Positions 37,785 through 45,305 of a DNA stretch of 64,000 nt are shown piece by piece; position 1 is the first letter of the stretch; every line of letters begins with the position of its first letter. A program made the position numbers and the translations under genes. Location of the stretch: the NCBI RefSeq assembly GCF_000744775.1, contig NZ_JQMP01000001.1, forward strand, positions 62,001 to 126,000, given 5' to 3'. Source of the stretch: Thermorudis peleae (GTDB taxonomy: Bacteria > Chloroflexota > Chloroflexia > Thermomicrobiales > Thermomicrobiaceae). Below the pieces are notes generated by a model. It was not told where the DNA came from, did not search any database, and worked only from the letters and a program-made list of their open reading frames with translations.

Positions 37785-38119
37785 AGCAACCCCTCTCCTT
37801 GGAGGACGGCGACGATCCTGTCCCATTCGCTCGGCCGCCAGACCTCGACGCAAATCCCCGGCACCTGTCGGAGCACGGCGAGCCACTGTTCCTGTGCCGG
37901 TGAGAGCCGGCCGCGCTCGCTCTTGAGCTCGGCCAGGATCAACGGCCGGCCTGGCTTGGCGAGCACCAGATCCGGGAAGCCCGCCGGTGAGCGCACCGAG
38001 AGCCACGTATGGTAGACGGTCCAGCCGAGCAGACGCGCCAGCTCGATCACCTGCTGGGTGAAGGCCTTCTCGGTGACCGCAGCATCGAGCTGGTGACGGC
38101 CGAAGGGGAAGGCGGTCAT
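37781..38119 (-). CDS. VRR-NUC domain nuclease
   Basis: The 112-residue single-domain protein shows VRSPAGFPDLVLAKPG followed by LILAELKSERGRLSPAQEQWLAVL. This GxPD...ExK...SxxQ arrangement is the VRR-NUC signature of Holliday-junction or flap nucleases found in phages and element replication regions. It lies 2 nt after the primase-helicase. ATG 38119 is followed by a basic N-terminus. Confidence 0.85.
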   Translation of the reverse strand: MTAFPFGRHQLDAAVTEKAFTQQVIELARLLGWTVYHTWLSVRSPAGFPDLVLAKPGRPLILAELKSERGRLSPAQEQWLAVLRQVPGICVEVWRPSEWDRIVAVLQGEGLL

Positions 38120-38121
38120 CG

Positions 38122-40905
38122 CTATCGCTCCTCCCGCTGCCGCCAGAGCGTGCGCGGTGGCTGGCGCACCAGCCTCCCGGCCTGTTCTGGCAACACCAAC
38201 ACCGAATGCTGCATCACGCGCGCCTCGCCATGGGCCACGGCCAGCTGCCCACGCTCAACGAGGTCCTGCAGCACTGGCTGGAGTTGCGCGAACGGCACCC
38301 CCACCGCTTCTGCCAACCGGCTCGCATAGACCGGAGCAAGCCAGCGCAACCGCTCACGCACCTGCTCGGCAAGCGCGGCTTCTCCAGGTGCACCATCCGC
38401 GCGAAAGCCAGCGAAGTGACCGTCCGCACCGTCCGCAACCGTCCGCAGCTCCGGAAATTCCCCATCAGCACGCCCAAATCGCTGCGGACGGTTACCAAAG
38501 ACCGATTGCTCGCAATCGTCCGCAACCGTCCGCACACCGTCCGCAGCAAGATCCGCGTCGGGATGCGGGTTTGCTGCGTGCGCGGACGATGCGGACGATG
38601 CGGACGGTTGTGCCCCAGCTTTTGCGCGCGCCAGCACAATGAGCCGTCGCCGGTCGTGTCCCTCCCGCACAAATTCGACGGCAACGCCGTGCTGGCGCAG
38701 CGCCGGCGCAAGTCGCCGCACCTCACCCGCCAGCCCGCGCGCCGTCTTCGGCCAACTCCGCATCCGCTCCCGCTTGCGGCGCGTCTCCTCATCAGCCTGC
38801 GCCTCGAGGTCATCGAGGAGTTCCTGCGCGGTGCCCCGCCAGTCGCCACCTGTCTCGAGCATCGCCAGGATCGCGGCCGCAAGCGGTGAGGCGTCGAGCA
38901 CCGTCGTCCCCGTTTCTCGCCGGTTCTCGCAATAGCGCGCGAGAAACTGCGCGCCCAGCTCCTCACCAAGCGCAGCGACCGCCCAACGGGCAAAATCGGC
39001 CATGCGCGGGTACGCCGTCAGGTGCACCTGCGGCTCGCGCTGGAGTGCCTGTACCACGCCGTCGAGCACGGCCCCGAGCAGGGCTGACCGCTCGGCCTCG
39101 AACGCCGTCCAGAACGCCGACTCTGGTTCCCGTTCCTCGTCGCCAAGGCGCGGCAGCGTCAACACGAGGGCGCGGTCGAGCAAGTCCGGCTGCGCAATCA
39201 CGTCGGCAATTGCGGTAAGCAGCACCGGCCGCTGCGCCGCGAGAATGGTTTCCTCGCGGTTCTCGTACAAGGTGCGCGCCGCAAAGCCGGCGCCGGTGGC
39301 AATCCGGCAGAGCGCGTCCGACAGCCAGTTCGACAGCCGCGACACGTTGTCGAGCGCAAGGAGCCAGCTGTTCACGGCCGCCACCCACAGATCCCGTTCT
39401 TCGCGGGGTTCAGCGCGCAGATCGGCGTCGTTGGGGTCAACGAGCCGCCGCAGCACGCGGGCCGTGGTGCTCTTGCCGGCGCCCTGCTCGCCGCCCAGGG
39501 CCAGGACGGGGTAGGGCCCGCGTGGCCGGAAGGTCATCACGAGCCAGCCCGCGACGAGCGGCCGATCTTCGGGGGCCACGCGGATGAAGCGCCAGAGCCG
39601 CGCGAGCGAGCCGCCCCGTTCTGGCACCGGCAACGGTTGCAAGCCGCGCGGGCGGCGGAACCGCACCGGCGGATTGGTCACCACCCGCCAGCCGTCAGCC
39701 GTGATCTCGACGGCGCGCCACTGCTCGTCCGCGAGATCAAGGTAGAGCGCGCCCGCGTGCTCAGCGATGCGGACGAAGACAGGATGTTCCGCACCGTCGA
39801 AGAGCGCGCGGCCGCTCAGCGCGTCAATCGCGTCGGCAACGGCCTGGTGATGTGCCAGCTCGCCGTATCGTTCATAGAACGCACGCTGCAGCCAGGTGCG
39901 GAAGGCGCGCGAGGCGAGTGGCCAGTGCTCACGCTCCTCGCCGACCGGAATCGTGGCCCATGGCTCATCGTCAGGCGTGTGCCAGAGTTCAAGGCCGCGT
40001 GACTCGACGAGTTCCAGCACCCGGGTGGCCTGCGAGCGCCGCTCGTCACGCTCCGTGCTGACATGGTGTGCAGCCGAGCCATGTTCCGCGTTGGCGCTCG
40101 CCGGTGCCTCGTCTGGCGTCCATGGCCGCGCGCGCTCGAGGAGCCGCCGCACGTCCTCAGCCGTGCCGCCGCGCGCCACGAAATCGGCTGCATCGCCTTT
40201 CTCTGGTGCGTCCGGCCAATCAACCCAGCGCACGTCGCCACAGCCGAGTGCTGTCAGTCGCTCGGCGATCCGCTGCATGTGCCGCATGCCGGCGGCGTCG
40301 TTGTCTGGCCACAGGAAGACGCGCCGGCTGGCAAGCGGCCGCAGGACGTCGTCGCTCGGGGTCACACTCGCGCCGCAGACAGTGCCAACAGCCGAAAGCC
40401 CGAGCTGAAGCAGCGCGCCGGCGGCCTTCTCGCCTTCGACGATGATCACCTCAGGCGCGTCGCCGAGCTTCTCCACGCCGTACAGCGGCAGCTCCTCGAC
40501 GCGCTTGCCGTTGAGTTCCCAGCGGCCGTCCGGCAGCTGCCAGAACAACTCCTTGGAGCCGCCGGGCTTGTCGCGGCGAATGTGGATCGCGACCAGCGTG
40601 CCGTCGAGGTCACGCAGTTCGTAACGCGTCTCGCGCACTGGCGGCCGCTCACGGCGTTCGCGGCGCGGCCAGAGATCGCGGTCTTGCAACGCGCGAATCA
40701 CCGCGTGGTTGGGGCAGCCGGCGTGACACCGCAACAAGATCGTGCCGTCATTGCCAACCGTGACGTTCAAACTCGGACGGTCGTCGGAGTGACACGGGCA
40801 GTGGACGAGACCTTGACCGTCGCGCGCACTCCGCTGGCACCGGCAATGCGCCTTGTCGCACGTGAGCGCGTTGAGGATGCGGCGCACATCGACGCGTTCA
40901 GTCAT
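38122..40905 (-). CDS. Primase-helicase with CHC2 zinc finger, TOPRIM and AAA+ domain
   Basis: The 927-residue protein starts with a Cys-rich zinc finger (CDKAHCRC, HCPCHSDDRPSL, LRCHAGCP, residues about 16-65), the primase CHC2 type. A TOPRIM domain follows with IIVEGEKAAGAL (about 150) and LWPDNDAAG (about 200). The C-terminal half has an ATPase domain with Walker A GGEQGAGKSTTA (about residue 470) and LLALDNVSRL as a Walker B-like strand. This is the architecture of phage and plasmid primase-helicases, which open and prime the origin. ATG 40905 is preferred because GAGGAGGG is upstream. It suggests that the element replicates independently after excision. Confidence 0.88.
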   Translation of the reverse strand: MTERVDVRRILNALTCDKAHCRCQRSARDGQGLVHCPCHSDDRPSLNVTVGNDGTILLRCHAGCPNHAVIRALQDRDLWPRRERRERPPVRETRYELRDLDGTLVAIHIRRDKPGGSKELFWQLPDGRWELNGKRVEELPLYGVEKLGDAPEVIIVEGEKAAGALLQLGLSAVGTVCGASVTPSDDVLRPLASRRVFLWPDNDAAGMRHMQRIAERLTALGCGDVRWVDWPDAPEKGDAADFVARGGTAEDVRRLLERARPWTPDEAPASANAEHGSAAHHVSTERDERRSQATRVLELVESRGLELWHTPDDEPWATIPVGEEREHWPLASRAFRTWLQRAFYERYGELAHHQAVADAIDALSGRALFDGAEHPVFVRIAEHAGALYLDLADEQWRAVEITADGWRVVTNPPVRFRRPRGLQPLPVPERGGSLARLWRFIRVAPEDRPLVAGWLVMTFRPRGPYPVLALGGEQGAGKSTTARVLRRLVDPNDADLRAEPREERDLWVAAVNSWLLALDNVSRLSNWLSDALCRIATGAGFAARTLYENREETILAAQRPVLLTAIADVIAQPDLLDRALVLTLPRLGDEEREPESAFWTAFEAERSALLGAVLDGVVQALQREPQVHLTAYPRMADFARWAVAALGEELGAQFLARYCENRRETGTTVLDASPLAAAILAMLETGGDWRGTAQELLDDLEAQADEETRRKRERMRSWPKTARGLAGEVRRLAPALRQHGVAVEFVREGHDRRRLIVLARAKAGAQPSASSASSAHAANPHPDADLAADGVRTVADDCEQSVFGNRPQRFGRADGEFPELRTVADGADGHFAGFRADGAPGEAALAEQVRERLRWLAPVYASRLAEAVGVPFAQLQPVLQDLVERGQLAVAHGEARVMQHSVLVLPEQAGRLVRQPPRTLWRQREER

Positions 40906-41182
40906 TGCGGCCCTCCTCGCGCTCGGTGAGGCGGCCTGCCAGCTCGTCGCGTGTTGCGGCGAGCTTCTTTCGCGCGCGCTCAGCGGCGCCGCGCAAGATG
41001 TCGTAGGCGGCGATGAGTGCTTCCGCCTCTTGGGGGGTGAGGTCAACCCGCCCTGCGCGCTTCCGGGCGAGTTGCGCGAAGTGCTCCCGTGCCTGCTCGG
41101 GGGTTGCTGCGTACTTCCGGCGGTACGCCTCGCGCGCCGCGAGGGTGCGGCGCTGATTGGGGGTCAGAAACTGGTCGCCCAT
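40898..41182 (-). CDS. Small helical hypothetical protein
   Basis: The 94-residue protein is not recognised. It is charged and helical (AAREAYRRKYAATPEQAREHF, AERARKKLAATRDELAGRL). It precedes the primase-helicase with an 8-nt overlap and is the first gene after the operator-containing promoter at 41272-41300. A replication accessory or helicase-loader role is speculation. Confidence 0.6.
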   Translation of the reverse strand: MGDQFLTPNQRRTLAAREAYRRKYAATPEQAREHFAQLARKRAGRVDLTPQEAEALIAAYDILRGAAERARKKLAATRDELAGRLTEREEGRND

Positions 41183-41271
41183 GGGGCAAACCTCCGTCCC
41201 ACCCCCTCGAGCTTCGCGCGGGAGGGGATCGTCCGGCCCCCGATGGGCGCTCGCCGTATCCGACTAACTAC

Positions 41272-41300
41272 AGTGTACGGACACCGCGCGGCGGTGTCAA
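41272..41300 (-). promoter_or_regulatory. Promoter of replication operon with operator in spacer
   Basis: On the minus strand TTGACA (complement of 41295-41300), 17-nt spacer, TACACT (complement of 41272-41277). Inside the spacer, 41281-41297 is a perfect palindrome, ACACCGC-GCG-GCGGTGT. The -35 overlaps the stop codon of the gene upstream. A repressor bound in the spacer would shut off the primase-helicase operon. Confidence 0.75.
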
Positions 41301-41755
41301 GGTGCCGTCGGCGCCTCGAGTCTGTTCACCGCGCCACAACGCTCGCATTCCATGAGGTGCGGTAAGAGCACGCGCATGGAGTCTCCCCGGTGGTCAGACA
41401 GCTCGGGGTCTCGGAACGGAAGCCAGGCGTTCGACCCTTCCCTGAGCGTGAGTCGCGAGGGTGACGGTTTGTCCGCCTTGTGCCGTTCCTTCAACCATGC
41501 CTGTCGCCGTTTCTTCGTCGGCCGGAGAACCGCCGGCGCGTTCGGATTCGTCGGGTCAGCGACGACCGGCTTAAAGCCTGGCGGGACGGCGAACCACCAG
41601 CGAGGTGTATATCCCGGCCACAGTTCGTCGGAAGCGGCTTCGCCGAGACGGTAACCGCACCGCCAGCAGGCATACTCGACAAACTCGCGGTCTCCGACAC
41701 GCCAGCGGTGCTTCTGCCGTGCGCTCTGAGTCGTGCTGGGAAACGAAAAGGTCAT
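41297..41755 (-). CDS. Zinc-ribbon hypothetical protein
   Basis: The 152-residue protein is not recognised. It has two CxxC pairs, YACWRCGYR near residue 32 and CERCGAVNR near the C-terminus, which together can bind zinc. Between them is a Trp/Pro-rich segment (PGYTPRWWFAVPPG). The ATG at 41755 has weak ribosome-site support. It is the first gene of the element at the right end, facing the replication operon, downstream of the promoter at 41838-41866. Confidence 0.65.
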   Translation of the reverse strand: MTFSFPSTTQSARQKHRWRVGDREFVEYACWRCGYRLGEAASDELWPGYTPRWWFAVPPGFKPVVADPTNPNAPAVLRPTKKRRQAWLKERHKADKPSPSRLTLREGSNAWLPFRDPELSDHRGDSMRVLLPHLMECERCGAVNRLEAPTAP

Positions 41756-41837
41756 GCCTCACGCTCCTCGCTGTCGCTCGTTCTCGAGCACCAAAGGCAC
41801 TGCCAATTTCTCCGGTTGAGTACGTTCAGCTGTGCCT

Positions 41838-41866
41838 ATTCTAGTACAGCGCAATGCGATGGTAAA
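41838..41866 (-). promoter_or_regulatory. Promoter near right end of element
   Basis: On the minus strand TTTACC (complement of 41861-41866), 17-nt spacer, TAGAAT (complement of 41838-41843). It would transcribe the zinc-ribbon gene. The -35 is weak (4 of 6), so this is tentative. Confidence 0.5.
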
Positions 41867-41963
41867 GCTACGCCGCTTGGGTACCAACCGTGAGTGCGAC
41901 GAGGTGCTCCTTATGCGGCGCAGTCACGGAGATCGAGCACCGTGCTAAGCAACACTTTGTGCT

Positions 41964-41977
41964 CACTTTGCGCAAGG
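41964..41977. repeat. Right attachment core of the integrative element
   Basis: Exact second copy of the 14-bp sequence at 31641-31654. It joins in frame to the 3' part of the formamidase gene. Confidence 0.9.
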
Positions 41978-42374
41978 AGATTGTGAGGCATGCGGAACGG
42001 CAATTGAGATCCGCTCGGTGGTACACGTCGAGTTCCGCATCCATAAGGGCGAGGCTGAGCGCCAGGGCATTCGCACCCTCCGCTTTGTCCGTGATACCTA
42101 TTTCACGGACCCGGAGTTGGCCGTGCCTCGACGCTGTTATGCCACGACCGGAATCTGTGTGCGCGAAGACGGCCGAAACGAATCTGAAGACTTGTCACTC
42201 GCCGCACGGGATGCCTTGCTGCGAATGATTGACTATCTTGAGCATCGCGGGTTTACTCGGCAGCAAGCCTACGCGCTCTGTAGTGTCGCGGTTGACCTGC
42301 GGGTGAGCCAAGTTGTCGATGTGCCAAACTTCATTGTGACGGCGCTGTTGCCCTTGGACATCTTCGTTGGATAA
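41964..42374 (+). pseudogene. Acetamidase/formamidase, 3' part
   Basis: Read from the core, the frame gives HFAQGDCEACGTAIEIRSVV, then VEFRIHKGEAERQGIRTLRF, then LEHRGFTRQQAYALCSVAVDLRVSQVVDVPNFIVTALLPLDIF, which is the known C-terminal part of FmdA/AmdA. It has 137 codons including the core and the stop. It has no start of its own except a GTG near 42018 (VHVEFR). Its conservation shows either recent insertion or selection to keep the gene restorable. Joined to 30921-31654 it gives 376 residues. Confidence 0.92.
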
Positions 42375-42394
42375 TACCGGTTATTGATAAGCAT

Positions 42395-42432
42395 GACGCC
42401 CCGCGCTTGAGCGTAGACTCGCGCGGGGCGTC
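42395..42432. terminator. Hairpin terminator between formamidase 3' part and OsmC gene
   Basis: GACGCCCCGCGC (42395-42406) and GCGCGGGGCGTC (42421-42432) form a perfect 12-bp stem with a 14-nt loop, between convergent genes. Rightward it is followed by GGTATTGTG. Confidence 0.7.
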
Positions 42433-42448
42433 GGTATTGTGCACAGAC

Positions 42449-42880
42449 TTAGTTGACCAAGCGCGCGTTCAGGGTTACTTCACTGACACCACGAAGAGCT
42501 TGTGAAACAGGGCAGCCGTTCTTGGCCTGCTCAGCGAAGCGCTGGAAGGTTGCCTCATCGATGCCCGGCACCTTACCTTCGGTCTCGAGAGCAATGCGGG
42601 TGATACGGAAGCCGCCTTCGACCTGGTCAATCTGTACCTGGGCAGTCGTCTGAATCCGCTCGGGGGTATGTCCGGCCTGCGTCAGTGCAAAAGCCAAGGC
42701 CATACTGAAACAGCCGGCATGGGCCGCGCCAATCAACTCTTCAGGATTTGTCCCTGGGTCGTTGCCAAAACGGGTGCCAAAGCTGAACGGCACACTGAAT
42801 GCCCTGCTGCCAGCTTCCATCTGGCCCGTGCCGCCAGGTACTGCCCCCTGCCAAACCGCCGTTGCTGTTCGTACTGGCAT
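42449..42880 (-). CDS. OsmC family peroxiredoxin
   Basis: The 143-residue protein is an OsmC/Ohr-type thiol peroxidase. Both redox Cys regions are seen, ELIGAAHAGCFSMALAF and NGCPVSQALRG, with the conserved Arg/Glu framework of the fold. OsmC reduces organic and fatty-acid hydroperoxides. ATG 42880 has a GGGAGGGAG site; the longer frame to 43045 is not supported. It is separate from the CofE operon by about 75 nt. Confidence 0.92.
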   Translation of the reverse strand: MPVRTATAVWQGAVPGGTGQMEAGSRAFSVPFSFGTRFGNDPGTNPEELIGAAHAGCFSMALAFALTQAGHTPERIQTTAQVQIDQVEGGFRITRIALETEGKVPGIDEATFQRFAEQAKNGCPVSQALRGVSEVTLNARLVN

Positions 42881-42956
42881 GGTCTCCCTCCCTTTCTCTA
42901 TGAATGAAACGATCTCGTTGCCTGGAGTGTAACTGACCAGAATTCTGCTCTGCAAA

Positions 42957-43715
42957 CTAGCGGAAGAGGTCACGTTCTGCGGGCATGACCAGGTCGCGAG
43001 CATAGCCCTCGCCGCGTAGGTAGGTGTAGCCCCGAACGAGCACAACGGGGCACCGCCGCGTTTTGCCCGTGACGAGTTCAGCGGCTGCCGCGAGCTCGTC
43101 GGCTACCGCCATCATGGTGACGCGGAGTTCGTTACCAAAGGTATCAGCCTGCCCACGATAGTCGATCAATGGCAGCATGCCAGCCACGCCAATCGCCACG
43201 TTGACGATGCCGTTGCGCCATGGCCGACCGAAGGAATCGGTGATAATGACGGCATGCTCGACACCGTAGCGCGCGAGCAGCGTGGCGCGGATACGGGCAG
43301 CTGAGGCGTCGGGATCGAGTGGAAGCAGCGAAACCCAGCCTGGCGGAACGTTTGAGGCATCAACGCCAGCGTTGGCGCAGATGAAGCCATGGCGAGTCTC
43401 GCAGATGAGCACGCCGCGATCCATGCGGACAATCCGCACACTTTCCTGCAGAACGACTTCGACATGGCGTGGGTCTTTGCCATACCGGCGCGCGATTGTC
43501 TCAGCGAATGGCGAGGGCGTGACCGAGGCCAGATCAACCAGTCGTCCTTCTGCCTTAGAGACGAGCTTATGAGTGACAACGATAACGTCGTGCGGCTCAA
43601 GTCGCAGCCCGGTATGTTCAATCCCCTGCGCAATTAATGCACCGACGTCGTCGCCCGGCTCCGCTTCCGGAATGCCACTGAGCCCAATCAGCCGAACCTC
43701 GTTGCTCACGCCCAT
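42957..43715 (-). CDS. cofE: Coenzyme F420-0:L-glutamate ligase (CofE)
   Basis: The 252-residue enzyme adds L-glutamate to F420-0 with GTP. Family motifs are VVTHKLVSKAEGR, ICETRHGFICANAGVDASNVP, DPDASAARIRATL, ITDSFGRPWRNG and GVAGMLPLIDYRG. Length is that of archaeal CofE and of the N-terminal half of actinobacterial FbiB; no nitroreductase-like second half is present. It lies 19 nt after the split-barrel gene on the same strand. Together with the F420/FMN-type proteins in this window it indicates that the organism makes F420. The start is at 43715. Confidence 0.92.
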   Translation of the reverse strand: MGVSNEVRLIGLSGIPEAEPGDDVGALIAQGIEHTGLRLEPHDVIVVTHKLVSKAEGRLVDLASVTPSPFAETIARRYGKDPRHVEVVLQESVRIVRMDRGVLICETRHGFICANAGVDASNVPPGWVSLLPLDPDASAARIRATLLARYGVEHAVIITDSFGRPWRNGIVNVAIGVAGMLPLIDYRGQADTFGNELRVTMMAVADELAAAAELVTGKTRRCPVVLVRGYTYLRGEGYARDLVMPAERDLFR

Positions 43716-43734
43716 GCCCCCGATCGTCCGCGGG

Positions 43735-44133
43735 TTAGACGCCGTGCCGGTACACCTGCTCCGGCTCGACCAGGATCGTCACCCGCCGCTGCTGCTGGTA
43801 CTGCGGAATGTATGCCTTCGCTTCCTCCGGCCCATGATAGCGGACAGCAAGCCGTGCGATATCGGCTTGGCCACGCTCGGGGTCGTCGATCAGTTTTGCC
43901 CGGCCGATGATGGTCACATAGCGATAGCCGTCGACAATACAGAGAGACACGCGCGGATCGCGGCGGATGTCGTCGAGCTTCTTGCGTCCCTCTGCGGTAT
44001 TGAGCAGAATCTGGTCACCTTCGAGGTCGTACCACATTGCTGACTGCCGCGGCAGCCCGTCGGGCCGGAGCGTCGCGAGTACGGCAAAGCGCGGCGCAGC
44101 CAAAAATTCCCGTACGTCTGGCGGCAATTGCAT
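43735..44133 (-). CDS. PPOX-class F420-dependent split-barrel protein
   Basis: The 132-residue protein has the split-barrel pattern: FAVLATLRPDGLPRQSAMWYDLEGDQILLNTAEGRKK, DIRRDPRVSLCIVDGYRYVTIIGRA and a C-terminal RVTILVEPEQVYR. It fits the F420-dependent PPOX-class group (TIGR03618-like). ATG 44133 is supported by AAAGGAGGG. Adjacent cofE strengthens the F420 link. The natural substrate is unknown. Confidence 0.88.
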   Translation of the reverse strand: MQLPPDVREFLAAPRFAVLATLRPDGLPRQSAMWYDLEGDQILLNTAEGRKKLDDIRRDPRVSLCIVDGYRYVTIIGRAKLIDDPERGQADIARLAVRYHGPEEAKAYIPQYQQQRRVTILVEPEQVYRHGV

Positions 44134-44281
44134 CGTGCTTTCCCTCCTTTCTCTTCCGTTGTTTCAGCAGGACCACCTTGTTCCTGCTGAGGCTCTAACA
44201 CCGATAGCTGCTGCGCTATTCCCTCGGCCGCAGCGTCGTCTTTCATGGTACGCTACTGCCCACAACATGGGAGGATGGGCA

Positions 44282-45259
44282 ATGCGACGGCGTTTGTGGC
44301 GATGGGTAGGTATCGGCGCTGGATTCGTTGGCGCGCTGGTTGTGCCGCGCTGGTTACCACGTCCGCGTGTGCATGGGACAATCCCACCTGAACAGCTTGC
44401 CTTGCCGGAAAGTCGCTGGATCGATGTTGGCAGTGGGTTGCGGCTGCATACTGTGGTGCTTGGTCAGGGTGATCCCACGCTCGTCTGGTTTCATGGCTTT
44501 GGTGCTTCAGTACGGCTTGACCTGCCGTTCTTGACGCGTCTTGCCCGGCGACATCGCGTTATTGCCTTTGATCGTCCAGGCTTTGGTCTCACGCCGCGTC
44601 CAACCGTGCCCTGGCACGGGCAGGATCCCTATGCGCCGGTGGTGCAACCAGCAATTGCAGCCGCTGTGCTCGAACGTCTTGAGGTCACGCACGCGGTGCT
44701 GATTGGGCATTCTGCCGGTGGGCCAATTGCGCTCGCTACAGCCCAGCGTGACCCGGCACGCGTGCGAGGACTTGTCTTAATCGCACCAGCGTTTGAGGCA
44801 CTAGCCATGCCAGGGGTAATTGGCTGGCTACTGGCTGTTCCGCTTGTCGACTGGCTTGGCCCGCTGCTGCTCCGGCTCTTCCCGCGACTGCTCGAGCGAC
44901 CGGAGGCGTTGCGCGGGCTCTGGGCTAAGCCGGATGCTGCTCCACCGCATTTCCTGGAGGAAACCCGCCTTGGCTTCACGGTTGCCGACTGGGATGTTGG
45001 ACTCTGGCGCGTGACAAAGGCGACACTACGAGCACCGTTACCGGTTGCGTTCTCGCTGCCACCAACGCTCCCCGTCGCGGTGCTCGTTGGTGACTATGAT
45101 CGCGTCGTGCCGCCGCACCAGGTTGCTGCGGCTGTGCGGCAGCTGGGCTCACATGTGCGGCTGACGACGTTACCGGGCTGCGGCCATATACCTCATCTCG
45201 AGTGTCCTGATGCAACTGAGGATGCGATGAATGCTTTCCTGGCAACCCTTACTCCCTAA
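44282..45259 (+). CDS. Alpha/beta hydrolase with N-terminal membrane segment
   Basis: The 325-residue hydrolase starts with a hydrophobic segment (WVGIGAGFVGALVVPRWL), a signal anchor or signal peptide. Catalytic features are WFHGFGAS (oxyanion loop), LIGHSAGGPIAL (nucleophile Ser), GDYDRVVPP (Asp) and GCGHIPHLE (His), a complete triad. Substrate cannot be predicted; esterase, epoxide hydrolase and haloalkane dehalogenase relatives are similar. ATG 44282 has GGGAGGATG upstream. It is followed at 46 nt by the selenoprotein gene in the same direction. Confidence 0.87.
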   Translation: MRRRLWRWVGIGAGFVGALVVPRWLPRPRVHGTIPPEQLALPESRWIDVGSGLRLHTVVLGQGDPTLVWFHGFGASVRLDLPFLTRLARRHRVIAFDRPGFGLTPRPTVPWHGQDPYAPVVQPAIAAAVLERLEVTHAVLIGHSAGGPIALATAQRDPARVRGLVLIAPAFEALAMPGVIGWLLAVPLVDWLGPLLLRLFPRLLERPEALRGLWAKPDAAPPHFLEETRLGFTVADWDVGLWRVTKATLRAPLPVAFSLPPTLPVAVLVGDYDRVVPPHQVAAAVRQLGSHVRLTTLPGCGHIPHLECPDATEDAMNAFLATLTP

Positions 45260-45305
45260 CTGTCCAGTGGGGTATCCTCTCTACTGGGCATTGCAAGGGG
45301 GTGCT

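Larger units (their letters stand above)
31641..41977. mobile_element. 10.3-kb serine-recombinase integrative element in formamidase gene
   Basis: The element is bounded by 14-bp direct repeats at 31641-31654 and 41964-41977. Deleting one repeat and everything between joins codons 1-240 with 137 further codons without frameshift and rebuilds a 376-residue formamidase, HFAQG followed by DCEACGTAIE. Contents: large serine recombinase, excisionase-like protein, two small genes, ParB-type HTH gene, sigma-region-4-like protein, coiled-coil protein, HExxH protein, PD-(D/E)XK nuclease, VRR-NUC nuclease, primase-helicase and a zinc-ribbon protein. No capsid, portal, tail, terminase, conjugation or resistance genes are visible. 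The set fits a satellite-like or plasmid-like integrative element with its own replication. Confidence 0.9.

Noticed and set aside
31564-42374. Prophage
   Set aside because: No terminase, portal, capsid, tail or lysis genes are seen; only integration, regulation and replication functions.
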